Below, in pieces: positions 10,186-18,182 of a stretch of 64,000 bases of DNA. Under the pieces are notes generated by a model. That model was not told where the DNA came from, made no database searches, and was given only the letters and a program-made list of their open reading frames with translations. Positions within the stretch are counted from its first letter, which is position 1, and every line of letters begins with the position of its first letter. This DNA is from Enterobacter sp. RHBSTW-00994 (GTDB taxonomy: Bacteria > Pseudomonadota > Gammaproteobacteria > Enterobacterales > Enterobacteriaceae). The position numbers and the translations under genes are program-made. The stretch covers positions 824,588 through 888,587 of the forward strand of contig NZ_CP056199.1 of NCBI RefSeq assembly GCF_013782625.1, read 5' to 3'.

Positions 10186-10262
10186 TGCGGGCTTGTGAAT
10201 TAATGCCGGACGCAGGTTGATCCGCATTGAGAGATTTGTCTTAAAATCATATGGTTAGTAAT

Positions 10263-10799
10263 ATGAAACATACTGTTGAAGTGATGATCCCGGAAACCGA
10301 GATCAAAGCGCGTATCGCCGAACTGGGTCGTCAAATCACCGAACATTACAAAGACAGCGGCAGCGAAATGGTGCTGGTTGGTCTGCTGCGCGGTTCATTT
10401 ATGTTCATGGCAGACTTGTGCCGTGAAGTGCATGTGTCCCATGAAGTCGATTTTATGACCGCCTCCAGCTACGGCAGCGGCATGTCGACCACCCGTGATG
10501 TGAAAATCCTGAAAGACCTGGATGAAGATATTCGCGGCAAAGATGTGTTGATCGTAGAGGACATCATCGACTCCGGTAACACACTCTCTAAAGTGCGTGA
10601 GATCCTGAGCCTGCGTGAGCCTAAATCTCTGGCAATTTGTACTCTGTTGGATAAACCAACCCGCCGTGAAGTGAGTGTTCCGGTCGAGTTCGTTGGTTTT
10701 TCCATTCCGGACGAGTTTGTGGTGGGTTACGGCATTGATTATGCGCAGCGTTATCGCCATCTGCCGTACGTGGGTAAAGTGGTCTTGCTGGACGAGTAA
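10263..10799 (+). CDS. hpt: Hypoxanthine phosphoribosyltransferase
   Basis: Hpt salvages hypoxanthine to IMP using PRPP. The 178-residue product from ATG 10263 equals the E. coli length; an in-frame ATG four codons earlier (10251) is possible, as neither has a strong ribosome binding site. The PRPP-binding motif [14 protein letters not shown] and the flexible-loop SSYGSGMST are present. It diverges from gcd and is followed by a REP-like repeat and a terminator. Confidence 0.97.
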   Translation: MKHTVEVMIPETEIKARIAELGRQITEHYKDSGSEMVLVGLLRGSFMFMADLCREVHVSHEVDFMTASSYGSGMSTTRDVKILKDLDEDIRGKDVLIVEDIIDSGNTLSKVREILSLREPKSLAICTLLDKPTRREVSVPVEFVGFSIPDEFVVGYGIDYAQRYRHLPYVGKVVLLDE

Positions 10800-10809
10800 T
10801 ATTGGCAGG

Positions 10810-10858
10810 GTGCGGCCTGATGTCCTCACCCCGATCCTTTCTCTCGACGAAAGGGTGA
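10810..10858 (+). repeat. REP-like palindromic repeat, copy 3
   Basis: GTGCGGCCTGATGTCCTCAC followed by a diverged inverted pair (CCTTTCTC / GAAAGG). One base differs from the core seen at 32073. It lies directly 3' of hpt. Confidence 0.75.
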
Positions 10859-10865
10859 AAAGAGT

Positions 10866-10897
10866 GCCCCGATAAGTGTTTGCTTTCGGGGCTTCTT
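10866..10897. terminator. Terminator between hpt and can
   Basis: GCCCCG (10866-10871) pairs with CGGGGC (10887-10892) around a 15-base loop, followed by TTCTTTTATTT. It ends hpt; the convergent can gene ends one base after the listed interval. Confidence 0.65.
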
Positions 10898-11560
10898 TTA
10901 TTTGTGGTTCACGTGTTTGAGCTTCAGGTTGGCAATCCCGGAACGGTAGCGCTGTTCCAGGGTTTCACGGTTTGTGGCGGTGACTTCGAGGTTACGCAGT
11001 AACCCGTCATGAATTCCGTATGCCCAACCATGTACCGACACTTTTTGCCCGCGTTTCCACGCGGATTGCATAATGGTGGAGTGTCCCAGGTTATAGACCT
11101 GCTCCATAACATTAAGCTCGCACAGTGTGTCGAGACGACGTTCCTGCGGCATTTCGCCCAGCAGTGAGCTATGTTTGAACCAGATATCGCGAATGTGCAG
11201 CAGCCAGTTATCGATAAGCCCCAGTTCAGGGTTTTCGACAGCCGCTTGAACACCACCGCAACCGTAGTGACCACAAATAATGATGTGCTCAACTTCTAAC
11301 ACGTCAACGGCATACTGAACGACAGAAAGGCAGTTGAGATCGGTATGAATGACCAGGTTAGCAACGTTACGGTGTACGAACAATTCTCCGGGTTCGAGGC
11401 CAGTCAGGCGTTCAGCAGGAACACGGCTGTCAGAACATCCAATCCATAGAAAGCGTGGATTCTGCGCTTGTGCCAGTTTCTCGAAAAATCCGGGATCTTC
11501 TTCCACCAGCATTTTTGACCATAGTGCATTGTTGCTGATGAGTGTATCTATGTCATTCAT
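10898..11560 (-). CDS. can: Beta-class carbonic anhydrase
   Basis: This enzyme interconverts CO2 and bicarbonate and is needed for growth in air in E. coli. From ATG 11560 the product is 220 residues, the E. coli Can length; longer in-frame extensions are not homologous. Zinc ligands Cys42 and Asp44 (GCSDSR) and the later HYGCGG pair are present. No strong ribosome binding site is visible. It diverges from yadG. Confidence 0.96.
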   Translation of the reverse strand: MNDIDTLISNNALWSKMLVEEDPGFFEKLAQAQNPRFLWIGCSDSRVPAERLTGLEPGELFVHRNVANLVIHTDLNCLSVVQYAVDVLEVEHIIICGHYGCGGVQAAVENPELGLIDNWLLHIRDIWFKHSSLLGEMPQERRLDTLCELNVMEQVYNLGHSTIMQSAWKRGQKVSVHGWAYGIHDGLLRNLEVTATNRETLEQRYRSGIANLKLKHVNHK

Positions 11561-11667
11561 GGAGGTTAACGGCCTGTAACCGAGTGATTGCGTTGCGCTA
11601 CTATAGGGTAACCCGACTTTTAATGAAACCACACAACGTGTGTCAGAACTATAGGTAAGTCTAATTC

Positions 11668-12594
11668 ATGGCTATTGCACTGGAGCTTGAACAGCTTAAA
11701 AAAACCTATCCAGGCGGCGTTCAGGCGCTCCGCGGGATAGATCTCAAGGTCGAAGCGGGGGATTTCTACGCGCTTCTTGGGCCGAATGGGGCGGGGAAAT
11801 CGACCACCATCGGCATTATCAGTTCTCTGGTCAATAAGTCCTCTGGCCGGGTCAGCGTGTTTGGCTACGATCTGCAAAAAGATGTGGTCAACGCCAAGCG
11901 TCAACTGGGCCTGGTTCCGCAGGAGTTCAACTTCAACCCGTTTGAGACGGTGCAGCAAATTGTTGTCAACCAGGCGGGTTACTATGGTGTTGAGCGTAAA
12001 GAGGCGGTTGAACGCAGCGAAAAATACCTTAAACAGCTCGATCTGTGGGAAAAACGTAACGAACGTGCGCGGATGCTTTCCGGTGGGATGAAGCGCCGTT
12101 TAATGATCGCCCGCGCACTGATGCATGAGCCAAAGTTGTTGATCCTCGATGAACCAACCGCGGGTGTAGACATTGAGCTTCGTCGCTCAATGTGGGGTTT
12201 CCTTAAGGATCTCAACGACAAAGGGACGACCATCATTCTGACCACCCACTATCTCGAAGAGGCGGAAATGCTCTGCCGTAATATCGGGATTATCCAGAAT
12301 GGCGAGCTGGTGGAAAATACGTCGATGAAAAGCCTGCTCTCTAAGCTGAAATCCGAAACCTTTATTCTCGATCTTGCGCCGAAAAGCCCGCTGCCGAAGC
12401 TGGACGGGTATCAGTATCGCCTGGTCGATACGTCAACGCTTGAAGTGGAAGTCTTGCGGGAGCAGGGGATTAACAGTGTGTTCTCGCAACTGAGTGCGCA
12501 GGGCGTGCAGGTATTAAGTATGCGTAATAAAGCGAACCGGCTGGAAGAGCTGTTCGTCTCTCTGGTGCACGAAAAACAAGGAGACAAAGCATGA
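11668..12594 (+). CDS. yadG: ABC transporter ATP-binding protein YadG
   Basis: YadG is the ATPase of an ABC-2 type exporter whose substrate is not established. The 308-residue protein has Walker A GPNGAGKST, signature LSGGMKRR, Walker B LLILDEPTAGVD and the switch histidine in TTHY, in the usual order, plus a C-terminal extension of about 80 residues. Its last four bases overlap the yadH start (ATGA), so the two are translationally coupled. Confidence 0.96.
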   Translation: MAIALELEQLKKTYPGGVQALRGIDLKVEAGDFYALLGPNGAGKSTTIGIISSLVNKSSGRVSVFGYDLQKDVVNAKRQLGLVPQEFNFNPFETVQQIVVNQAGYYGVERKEAVERSEKYLKQLDLWEKRNERARMLSGGMKRRLMIARALMHEPKLLILDEPTAGVDIELRRSMWGFLKDLNDKGTTIILTTHYLEEAEMLCRNIGIIQNGELVENTSMKSLLSKLKSETFILDLAPKSPLPKLDGYQYRLVDTSTLEVEVLREQGINSVFSQLSAQGVQVLSMRNKANRLEELFVSLVHEKQGDKA

Positions 12595-13361
12595 CGCATC
12601 TTTACTGGGTCGCGCTGAAAAGCATCTGGGCCAAAGAGATTAACCGCTTTATGCGTATCTGGGTGCAAACCCTGGTTCCACCTGTCATCACAATGACGCT
12701 GTACTTTATCATTTTCGGTAACCTGATTGGTTCGCGCATTGGCGAGATGCACGGGTTTACCTATATGCAGTTTATTGTGCCAGGCCTGATCATGATGGCG
12801 GTTATTACCAACGCCTACGCCAACGTGGCCTCGTCGTTCTTTAGCGCCAAGTTCCAGCGCAATATTGAAGAGCTGCTGGTGGCGCCTGTGCCAACGCATG
12901 TGATCATTGCCGGATATGTTGGCGGTGGAGTGGCGCGTGGCCTGTGTGTTGGGATTCTGGTAACGGCGGTCTCACTGTTCTTTGTGCCATTCCAGGTGCA
13001 TTCATGGTTGTTCGTGGCGCTCACACTGCTGCTGACGGCCATTTTGTTCTCGCTGGCTGGCTTGCTGAATGCTGTGTTTGCCAAAACCTTTGACGATATC
13101 AGCCTGATCCCGACTTTTGTGCTGACACCGCTGACCTATCTCGGCGGGGTGTTCTATTCCTTGACGCTGCTGCCGCCATTCTGGCAGGCACTCTCGCACC
13201 TTAACCCGATTGTCTACATGATCAGCGGCTTCCGCTTTGGCTTCCTCGGAATTACCGATGTGCCGCTGTTTACAACGGTAGCTGTGCTGGTGGTATTTAT
13301 CTTCGCCTTTTATCTGCTGTGTTGGTATTTGATCCAGCGTGGGCGTGGTTTACGTAGCTGA
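12591..13361 (+). CDS. yadH: ABC-2 type transporter permease YadH
   Basis: This 256-residue membrane protein has six predicted transmembrane segments and the ABC-2 pattern near the end (LNPIVYMISGFRFGFLG). It partners YadG, forming an inner-membrane exporter of unknown substrate. The start overlaps the yadG stop by four bases. A terminator follows at 13370. Confidence 0.96.
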   Translation: MTHLYWVALKSIWAKEINRFMRIWVQTLVPPVITMTLYFIIFGNLIGSRIGEMHGFTYMQFIVPGLIMMAVITNAYANVASSFFSAKFQRNIEELLVAPVPTHVIIAGYVGGGVARGLCVGILVTAVSLFFVPFQVHSWLFVALTLLLTAILFSLAGLLNAVFAKTFDDISLIPTFVLTPLTYLGGVFYSLTLLPPFWQALSHLNPIVYMISGFRFGFLGITDVPLFTTVAVLVVFIFAFYLLCWYLIQRGRGLRS

Positions 13362-13369
13362 TCATCATG

Positions 13370-13400
13370 CCCGGCGGTGTTTTGGCTGCCGGGTATTTTT
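13370..13400 (+). terminator. Terminator after yadGH
   Basis: CCCGGC (13370-13375) pairs with GCCGGG (13388-13393), followed by TATTTTTC. The arms also resemble a degenerate REP of the E. coli type. Confidence 0.7.
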
Positions 13401-13402
13401 CT

Positions 13403-13431
13403 TTGACAGCTATCACCGACCGTTAATCATC
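13403..13431 (+). promoter_or_regulatory. Weak candidate promoter for yadI
   Basis: A perfect TTGACA lies at 13403-13408 with AATCAT 16 bases further on (13425-13430). The -10 is only a partial match. It is placed sensibly, after the yadGH terminator and about 40 bases before yadI. Confidence 0.3.
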
Positions 13432-13469
13432 ACTTCGCTACACTACTCGCCTGCTAAGGAGAGACGTTT

Positions 13470-13910
13470 ATGCTGGGATGGGTGATTACTTGCCATGATG
13501 AATATGCGCAAGATATGTGGGTAAAGCTTGAAGCCAGATTTGGCCCCCTGGTGCAATGCCGTACGGTGAATTACTGGCGAGGGTTGAGTACTAATATGCT
13601 CGGCCGGATGATGTGCGATGCCTTACATGAAACTGACACCGGTGATGGCGTTATTTTTCTGACCGATAAGTCTGGTGCTGCACCTTACCGCTCTGCGGCA
13701 CTGTTAAGCCATAAACACGACAATTGTGAAGTGATCTCAGGCATCAGCCTGCCATTGCTTGAGACAATGTATCCTCTACGCGGCGAATTAAGCAGTGCGG
13801 CGTTTCGTAATACCATCGTGGAGCAGGGTATGGCAGGCGTTAGCAGCCTGTGGCATCAACAGCAGAAAAACCCGCCTTTTGTTCTGCTCCACGAGCTGTA
13901 CAGGAATTAA
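13470..13910 (+). CDS. yadI: PTS EIIA-type domain protein YadI
   Basis: This 146-residue protein is a stand-alone EIIA domain of the mannose family. His9 in CHDEYA is the expected phosphorylation site. No EIIB, EIIC or EIID gene is nearby, so the partner and sugar are unknown. AAGGAGAGA precedes the ATG. A strong terminator follows. Confidence 0.93.
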   Translation: MLGWVITCHDEYAQDMWVKLEARFGPLVQCRTVNYWRGLSTNMLGRMMCDALHETDTGDGVIFLTDKSGAAPYRSAALLSHKHDNCEVISGISLPLLETMYPLRGELSSAAFRNTIVEQGMAGVSSLWHQQQKNPPFVLLHELYRN

Positions 13911-13920
13911 ACATGGGCAT

Positions 13921-13955
13921 TGATGTCACTTTTGCTACAATGACATCAGTTTTTT
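13921..13955 (+). terminator. Terminator between yadI and yadE
   Basis: TGATGTCA (13921-13928) and TGACATCA (13941-13948) form an eight-base stem with a 12-base loop, followed by GTTTTTTC. It separates yadI from yadE, and yadE begins only 19 bases later. Confidence 0.8.
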
Positions 13956-13973
13956 CGTGCCGATAAAGACCTG

Positions 13974-15221
13974 ATGCTTACGCGTATTGTTTTCCTGCTT
14001 TTGCTGCTTATCTCCGGCAGCGCTTCAGCCAGTTTGTTAAGTCAGCAAGGACTGCCTGCTCAGTATATGCAAACCACCGAAGATGCGGCGATTTGGGCGC
14101 AGGTGGGGAATGAGGTGGTCAACGTCGGCAATGTGCGAGCTGGACAGATTATCGCCGTTGTGCCTACTGCAGCCGATTATTACGAATTCCGTTTTGGCTT
14201 TGGAACCGGCTTTATCGACAAAGGTCATCTTGAAGCTGTTCAGGGAAAACAGCGTGTAGAAGATGGTCTGGGCGATCTCAACAAACCCTTAAGCAATCAA
14301 AACCTGATCACCTGGAAAGATACCCCAGTCTACAACGCGCCAAACAGCGGTAGCGCGCCATTTGGTACGCTCAGCAGTAACCTGCGTTATCCCATCCTGA
14401 ATAAGCTCAAAGATCGCCTGAATCAGACCTGGTTCCAGATCCGTATCGGTAATCGCCTGGCGTGGATAAGCAGCCTGGATGCTCAGGAAGACAACGGTAT
14501 TCCTGTCATTACCTATCACCATATTTTGCGTGATGAAGAGAACACCCGTTTCCGCCATACCTCTACAACAACCAGTGTGCGTGCGTTCAGTAACCAGATG
14601 ACCTGGCTTCGGGATCAGGGTTATACGACGTTGACCATGTATCAATTGGAAGGGTACGTACGTAACAAAATGAATCTGCCTGCGAAAGCCGTGGTGATTA
14701 CTTTTGACGACGGCCTGAAGTCGGTGAGTCGCTACGCATACCCCATTCTGAAAGAGTATGGTTTTAAAGCGACGGCATTTATTATCTCGTCGCGGATTAA
14801 GCGCCACCCGCAGAAATGGGCGCCTAAATCGTTGCAGTTTATGAGTGTTTCAGAGTTGAAAGAGATTCAGGATGTGTTTGATATCCAGTCACACACCCAT
14901 TTCCTGCACCGTGTGGATAATTATCGCCAGCCTATTCTTCTCAGCCGTTCTTACCACGTTATTTTGTTTGATTTTGAGCGCTCACGGCGCGATCTGGCCC
15001 AGTTTAATCCGCATGTCCTTTATCTGTCTTACCCGTTTGGCGGCTATAACGACAAAGCCATAAAAGCGGCGAACGATGCGGGTTTCCATCTGGCGGTCAC
15101 AACGGTGCGGGGAAAAGTGAAGCCGGGGGATAATCCGTTCTTGCTGAAACGTCTGTATATCTTAAGAACGGATTCGCTGGAGACCATGTCGCGGCTGATC
15201 AGTAATCAGCCGCAAGGGTAG
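13974..15221 (+). CDS. yadE: Polysaccharide deacetylase family protein YadE
   Basis: YadE is a predicted exported or periplasmic deacetylase of the NodB/PgaB family; its substrate is not established. The 415-residue product starts with a signal peptide (cleavage near SASA|SLL). An SH3-like N-terminal part precedes the NodB domain, with TFDDG at 243-247, SHTHFLH at 306-312 and LSYPFGGYN as the third motif. The ATG has only a weak ribosome binding site. It converges with the fimbrial operon: its TAG ends two bases before the adhesin stop. Confidence 0.9.
   Translation: MLTRIVFLLLLLISGSASASLLSQQGLPAQYMQTTEDAAIWAQVGNEVVNVGNVRAGQIIAVVPTAADYYEFRFGFGTGFIDKGHLEAVQGKQRVEDGLGDLNKPLSNQNLITWKDTPVYNAPNSGSAPFGTLSSNLRYPILNKLKDRLNQTWFQIRIGNRLAWISSLDAQEDNGIPVITYHHILRDEENTRFRHTSTTTSVRAFSNQMTWLRDQGYTTLTMYQLEGYVRNKMNLPAKAVVITFDDGLKSVSRYAYPILKEYGFKATAFIISSRIKRHPQKWAPKSLQFMSVSELKEIQDVFDIQSHTHFLHRVDNYRQPILLSRSYHVILFDFERSRRDLAQFNPHVLYLSYPFGGYNDKAIKAANDAGFHLAVTTVRGKVKPGDNPFLLKRLYILRTDSLETMSRLISNQPQG
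15191..15213. other. Perfect inverted repeat in the last codons of yadE
   Basis: GCGGCTGAT (15191-15199) and ATCAGCCGC (15205-15213) pair perfectly around a five-base loop. It is coding for yadE and lies just past the stop of the fimbrial adhesin on the other strand. No T tract follows on either strand, so termination is plausible but unproven. Confidence 0.5.
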
Positions 15222-15222
15222 G

Positions 15223-16320
15223 TTATTGGTAAGACAAAATAAAGGTGGCTGCGGTTTTGAAATCACCTGATTTCACGGGCGTGCCATCACCTAAAACCTG
15301 TGCGCTAAAGTTAAAATAAGTGACTTTTGTCCAGTCATCACTTCGTGCGTAAGGCACGTTGACCATACCGCCGGGGTCCATCTGCACGTTATAGTCCGTG
15401 TTCATGATCTTCACTGCCACACCAGATGCACTCCCGGCGCTTTTCCCCAGTAAGTTATACACTCCGGCTGGTGGAAGGTATTTGCTGGTCATCTTTATTG
15501 AAGCAATAGTCGCATTACAGTTCTGCGTATTAATGGTAAAGGGAACGGCCCTGGCGCTATTTTTCTTAATATCACTGACGAAGTAGGTTCCTAAATTAAC
15601 ATTATTACCTGATACCGCACTGCCGCTCAGTTGACCTAAGTTGCAGGTCATCACCGGGAAACTAAATTGCAGTGTGCTGTCGCTGATAATGATATTAATT
15701 TCCGGCTGGCCCGGTGGGCCAATGCGCCATGTTCCCACTTTACCTGCCAGGGAATGGCCAGCTCCTGAGGTTGCGGGCCTGAAATCGGGCGCCTGCCAGT
15801 AGCTTATTTTTATTGTCCAGTTGCGATCAGCACTCTCCCAGGGATATCCGCTCTCTGAGGGAAACGAGTTGGTATACCCTCCAGGTGCAAGCAGAGGCAA
15901 AACAACATCGCTGTGGTTGGTTCCACAGCCATCACCCGTGCGGCACACCAATGTGACGGAATAGTAGATCCCCGGAACGTTGGTTTTGAATAAGGCTTCT
16001 CCTGCAGTGCCTTTGTACTGCGTGCTCATCAACTCCGGGCTGGTAGTAAAGTTGACGCTGTTGTTCCATGGGGATTCTGATTTACAGCCAATCGCGTCAC
16101 TTCCTTTTAAAGGAAGTACGTAACTAAACGCTACATCCATATTTCTGGGGGACGGAATTGCAGCATTTACTATTCTGTCTTTCACATTCAGTGTCGCGAC
16201 ATAGGGAATGGTGTAATCCCCCGCAGCCCAGCTCTCAATATAACAGCTCTGATCGGCGAACGCGGGTTTCACGACCGCCAGACAAAAAAGGCTGGAGAGC
16301 AGCAGTAGCCATTTTCTCAT
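15223..16320 (-). CDS. Fimbrial tip adhesin (two-domain)
   Basis: Last gene of the fimbrial operon. The ATG at 16320 is preceded by AAGGAGAAG, giving 365 residues with a signal peptide ending near PAFA|DQS. It is about twice pilin length. The N-terminal half (about 23-220) has four or more cysteines and a WxxxDRNWTI segment and looks like a receptor-binding domain. The C-terminal half is a normal pilin domain with a Cys pair (VMTCNLGQ and NTQNCNAT) and a penultimate Tyr (LSYQ). The receptor cannot be inferred. It occupies the place of yadC in the E. coli yad operon, but I see no clear relation to YadC. Confidence 0.85.
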   Translation of the reverse strand: MRKWLLLLSSLFCLAVVKPAFADQSCYIESWAAGDYTIPYVATLNVKDRIVNAAIPSPRNMDVAFSYVLPLKGSDAIGCKSESPWNNSVNFTTSPELMSTQYKGTAGEALFKTNVPGIYYSVTLVCRTGDGCGTNHSDVVLPLLAPGGYTNSFPSESGYPWESADRNWTIKISYWQAPDFRPATSGAGHSLAGKVGTWRIGPPGQPEINIIISDSTLQFSFPVMTCNLGQLSGSAVSGNNVNLGTYFVSDIKKNSARAVPFTINTQNCNATIASIKMTSKYLPPAGVYNLLGKSAGSASGVAVKIMNTDYNVQMDPGGMVNVPYARSDDWTKVTYFNFSAQVLGDGTPVKSGDFKTAATFILSYQ

Positions 16321-16336
16321 TACTTCTCCTTGTAAT

Positions 16337-16960
16337 TTATTCATAGGTTACGCTCACCAGTACATGGCTGGTGACCCGGCCCGCAGTAACACTTCCTGTA
16401 TTCTGGTAACGGGCGGTAAATTCATACTGCGTTAGGTACGCATAATTTTGCTGTTTTGACGTGACGTCATAGACCACATCGGAACTGCCATTTTGCTGTA
16501 AAACGTTTTGATGCAGATCTGCGGAGAAGACGACAATACCGACATTTTTAGCGCCGGTGGAGGACTGCTCAAGATCGTTTGCGAAGACCTGATTATTCCC
16601 TTGTGCCAGAACACCGGATTGCGGCCGAAAACTGAAATGCAGTTTGCTGGCAGCGCCTTTGTCGTAGTCTTCACAGTCGATGACCTTGATGGCAAATTTA
16701 GTTCCACCCGCTTCCTTCGTTGCAGTGTATTTGTCACTACCATCCGCATTAGAAAACCAATCTCTTGGCACAACCGGTAACAGCACCTGACCGCCATTTG
16801 ATAGGCCGATCTTGCAGGTATTGGCAATGATGTTCGCCGTCAGTTTGATATTCATGCTGGCGTCATCTGCCCACGCAGGGGCAGATGACAATCCGAATGA
16901 GAGCGCTGCCAGCAGCAGCGGCAGCCTGTATTTTTTTAAAGATAAAGAAGAGTGTTGCAT
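16337..16960 (-). CDS. Minor fimbrial subunit
   Basis: A 207-residue secreted pilin with a signal peptide (cleavage near AWA|DDA). The type 1 pilin pattern is present: a short donor strand, ANTCKIGL with the first cysteine, a second cysteine in VIDCEDY, and the C-terminal aromatic motif SVTYE recognised by chaperones. It lies 16 bases before the adhesin, so it may act as adaptor joining tip to rod. That role is inferred from gene order only. Confidence 0.85.
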   Translation of the reverse strand: MQHSSLSLKKYRLPLLLAALSFGLSSAPAWADDASMNIKLTANIIANTCKIGLSNGGQVLLPVVPRDWFSNADGSDKYTATKEAGGTKFAIKVIDCEDYDKGAASKLHFSFRPQSGVLAQGNNQVFANDLEQSSTGAKNVGIVVFSADLHQNVLQQNGSSDVVYDVTSKQQNYAYLTQYEFTARYQNTGSVTAGRVTSHVLVSVTYE

Positions 16961-16988
16961 TATTAAGCTACCGCCTGCCAGTGGTTCA

Positions 16989-17543
16989 TTACTGGTATGT
17001 AATCAGGAAGGTCACCGGCGAGGTGACAGCACCAGTGGTGACATTGTTGATGGTCTTGCCATCGGCAACCACAATACGTGATGTCAGGTCATAGGTTCCC
17101 GCACCTGAGGTCATCGCGACGTTTTTAGTCTGCGGGGTGGTGCAATTCAGTTGTGTTCCTGATGGCGTTTTACCCTGCCAGATTTCGAATGCGGTCGCGT
17201 TGTTAGCACCAAAATTCGTACTGCCAGCGGCAGAACAACTACTGCCAGCGCCTGGTGTTGCCTGAACATCTGCGGATTTCACGCCAGCACAACTGCTGAA
17301 CACAATCTTAAAGACTTCAGCCCGGGTTTTGTTCGAGAGGTCAGATTTAAAGACATCGCCAAAACCAATTTCGGTGGCAGGCGCACCTGCTGCATTTTGC
17401 ACCTGGGCGCTACAGGTCCCGGCTTCAATGGTCGTGACAAAAGTGGCCTGAACACTTGATGTGCCCGTAATGGCAGCAAAAGCGGCCGAAGAGAACAACC
17501 CGAGGCAGGCAGACAGCGCGATAATTTTCGTTTTCAGTTCCAT
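16989..17543 (-). CDS. Minor fimbrial subunit
   Basis: A 184-residue pilin with a signal peptide (cleavage near AAFA|AIT). It has five cysteines (EAGTCSAQ, FSSCAG, GSSCSA, LNCTT), more than the usual two, and ends with the aromatic ITYQ motif. Low-complexity Ala/Thr/Gly/Ser content is typical of pilins. It probably sits in the tip or as an adaptor. Confidence 0.83.
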   Translation of the reverse strand: MELKTKIIALSACLGLFSSAAFAAITGTSSVQATFVTTIEAGTCSAQVQNAAGAPATEIGFGDVFKSDLSNKTRAEVFKIVFSSCAGVKSADVQATPGAGSSCSAAGSTNFGANNATAFEIWQGKTPSGTQLNCTTPQTKNVAMTSGAGTYDLTSRIVVADGKTINNVTTGAVTSPVTFLITYQ

Positions 17544-17570
17544 TATTAAAGACTCCGTATTTCTGCCTGA

Positions 17571-18152
17571 TTAATCGTAATAAAAGTTGAAGGTGGCGAC
17601 GGCGCTAAACTGACCCGTTGTAGAACCACCGGCCTGTGTTTCAACGAGTGTGGCTCTCAGAGGTACTTCTTTGCTGGTGATTTCACCCGCTGTCCAGACC
17701 AGGCGCTTTTGATCGTTGGTCGAGTTGATTTCAAAAGGTGCTGTTGGGGCTGATACACGAGCAATACTGACACCGGTGTAATCCGCGCCTCCGGAGGTCT
17801 TGCTCACGCTGTTGACAATAGCGCTCTTCACGTACCCGGAAGCGGAACCGCTCACCGTGGTCTTCAGTGAAGTCAGACTTGACGGGCACTCAACAATGGC
17901 CAGCTTGAAGTCTGCGGTGGCGGTTCCTGCTGCGACGTAGTCCTGACGAACTTTGCCGTTCTGACCTATGGTGATGGTGTTGTTTTTTCCATCACCCGTG
18001 CCGCCAACGATTTTCATGTCGCAGGTGGTTTCACGAATATTGGCTGTAAAGGTCACATCCAGGTTTGTCGCAGCCTGAACCGCGCTGCTTGCTGTAGTCA
18101 GTACCGTTGCTGCAAAAATACAGCGAACGAATTTGTTGGGTATTAACATCAT
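17571..18152 (-). CDS. Minor fimbrial subunit
   Basis: A 193-residue pilin with a signal peptide ending near AVQA|ATN. Cysteines in RETTCDMK and VECPSS form the conserved disulfide, and the C-terminus FNFYYD carries the chaperone-binding aromatics. AAGGAG lies ten bases before the ATG. It directly follows the usher gene, like yadM in the E. coli yad operon. Confidence 0.83.
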   Translation of the reverse strand: MMLIPNKFVRCIFAATVLTTASSAVQAATNLDVTFTANIRETTCDMKIVGGTGDGKNNTITIGQNGKVRQDYVAAGTATADFKLAIVECPSSLTSLKTTVSGSASGYVKSAIVNSVSKTSGGADYTGVSIARVSAPTAPFEINSTNDQKRLVWTAGEITSKEVPLRATLVETQAGGSTTGQFSAVATFNFYYD

Positions 18153-18182
18153 TAACTCATGCTCCTTGTTGAAAATAGCTCA

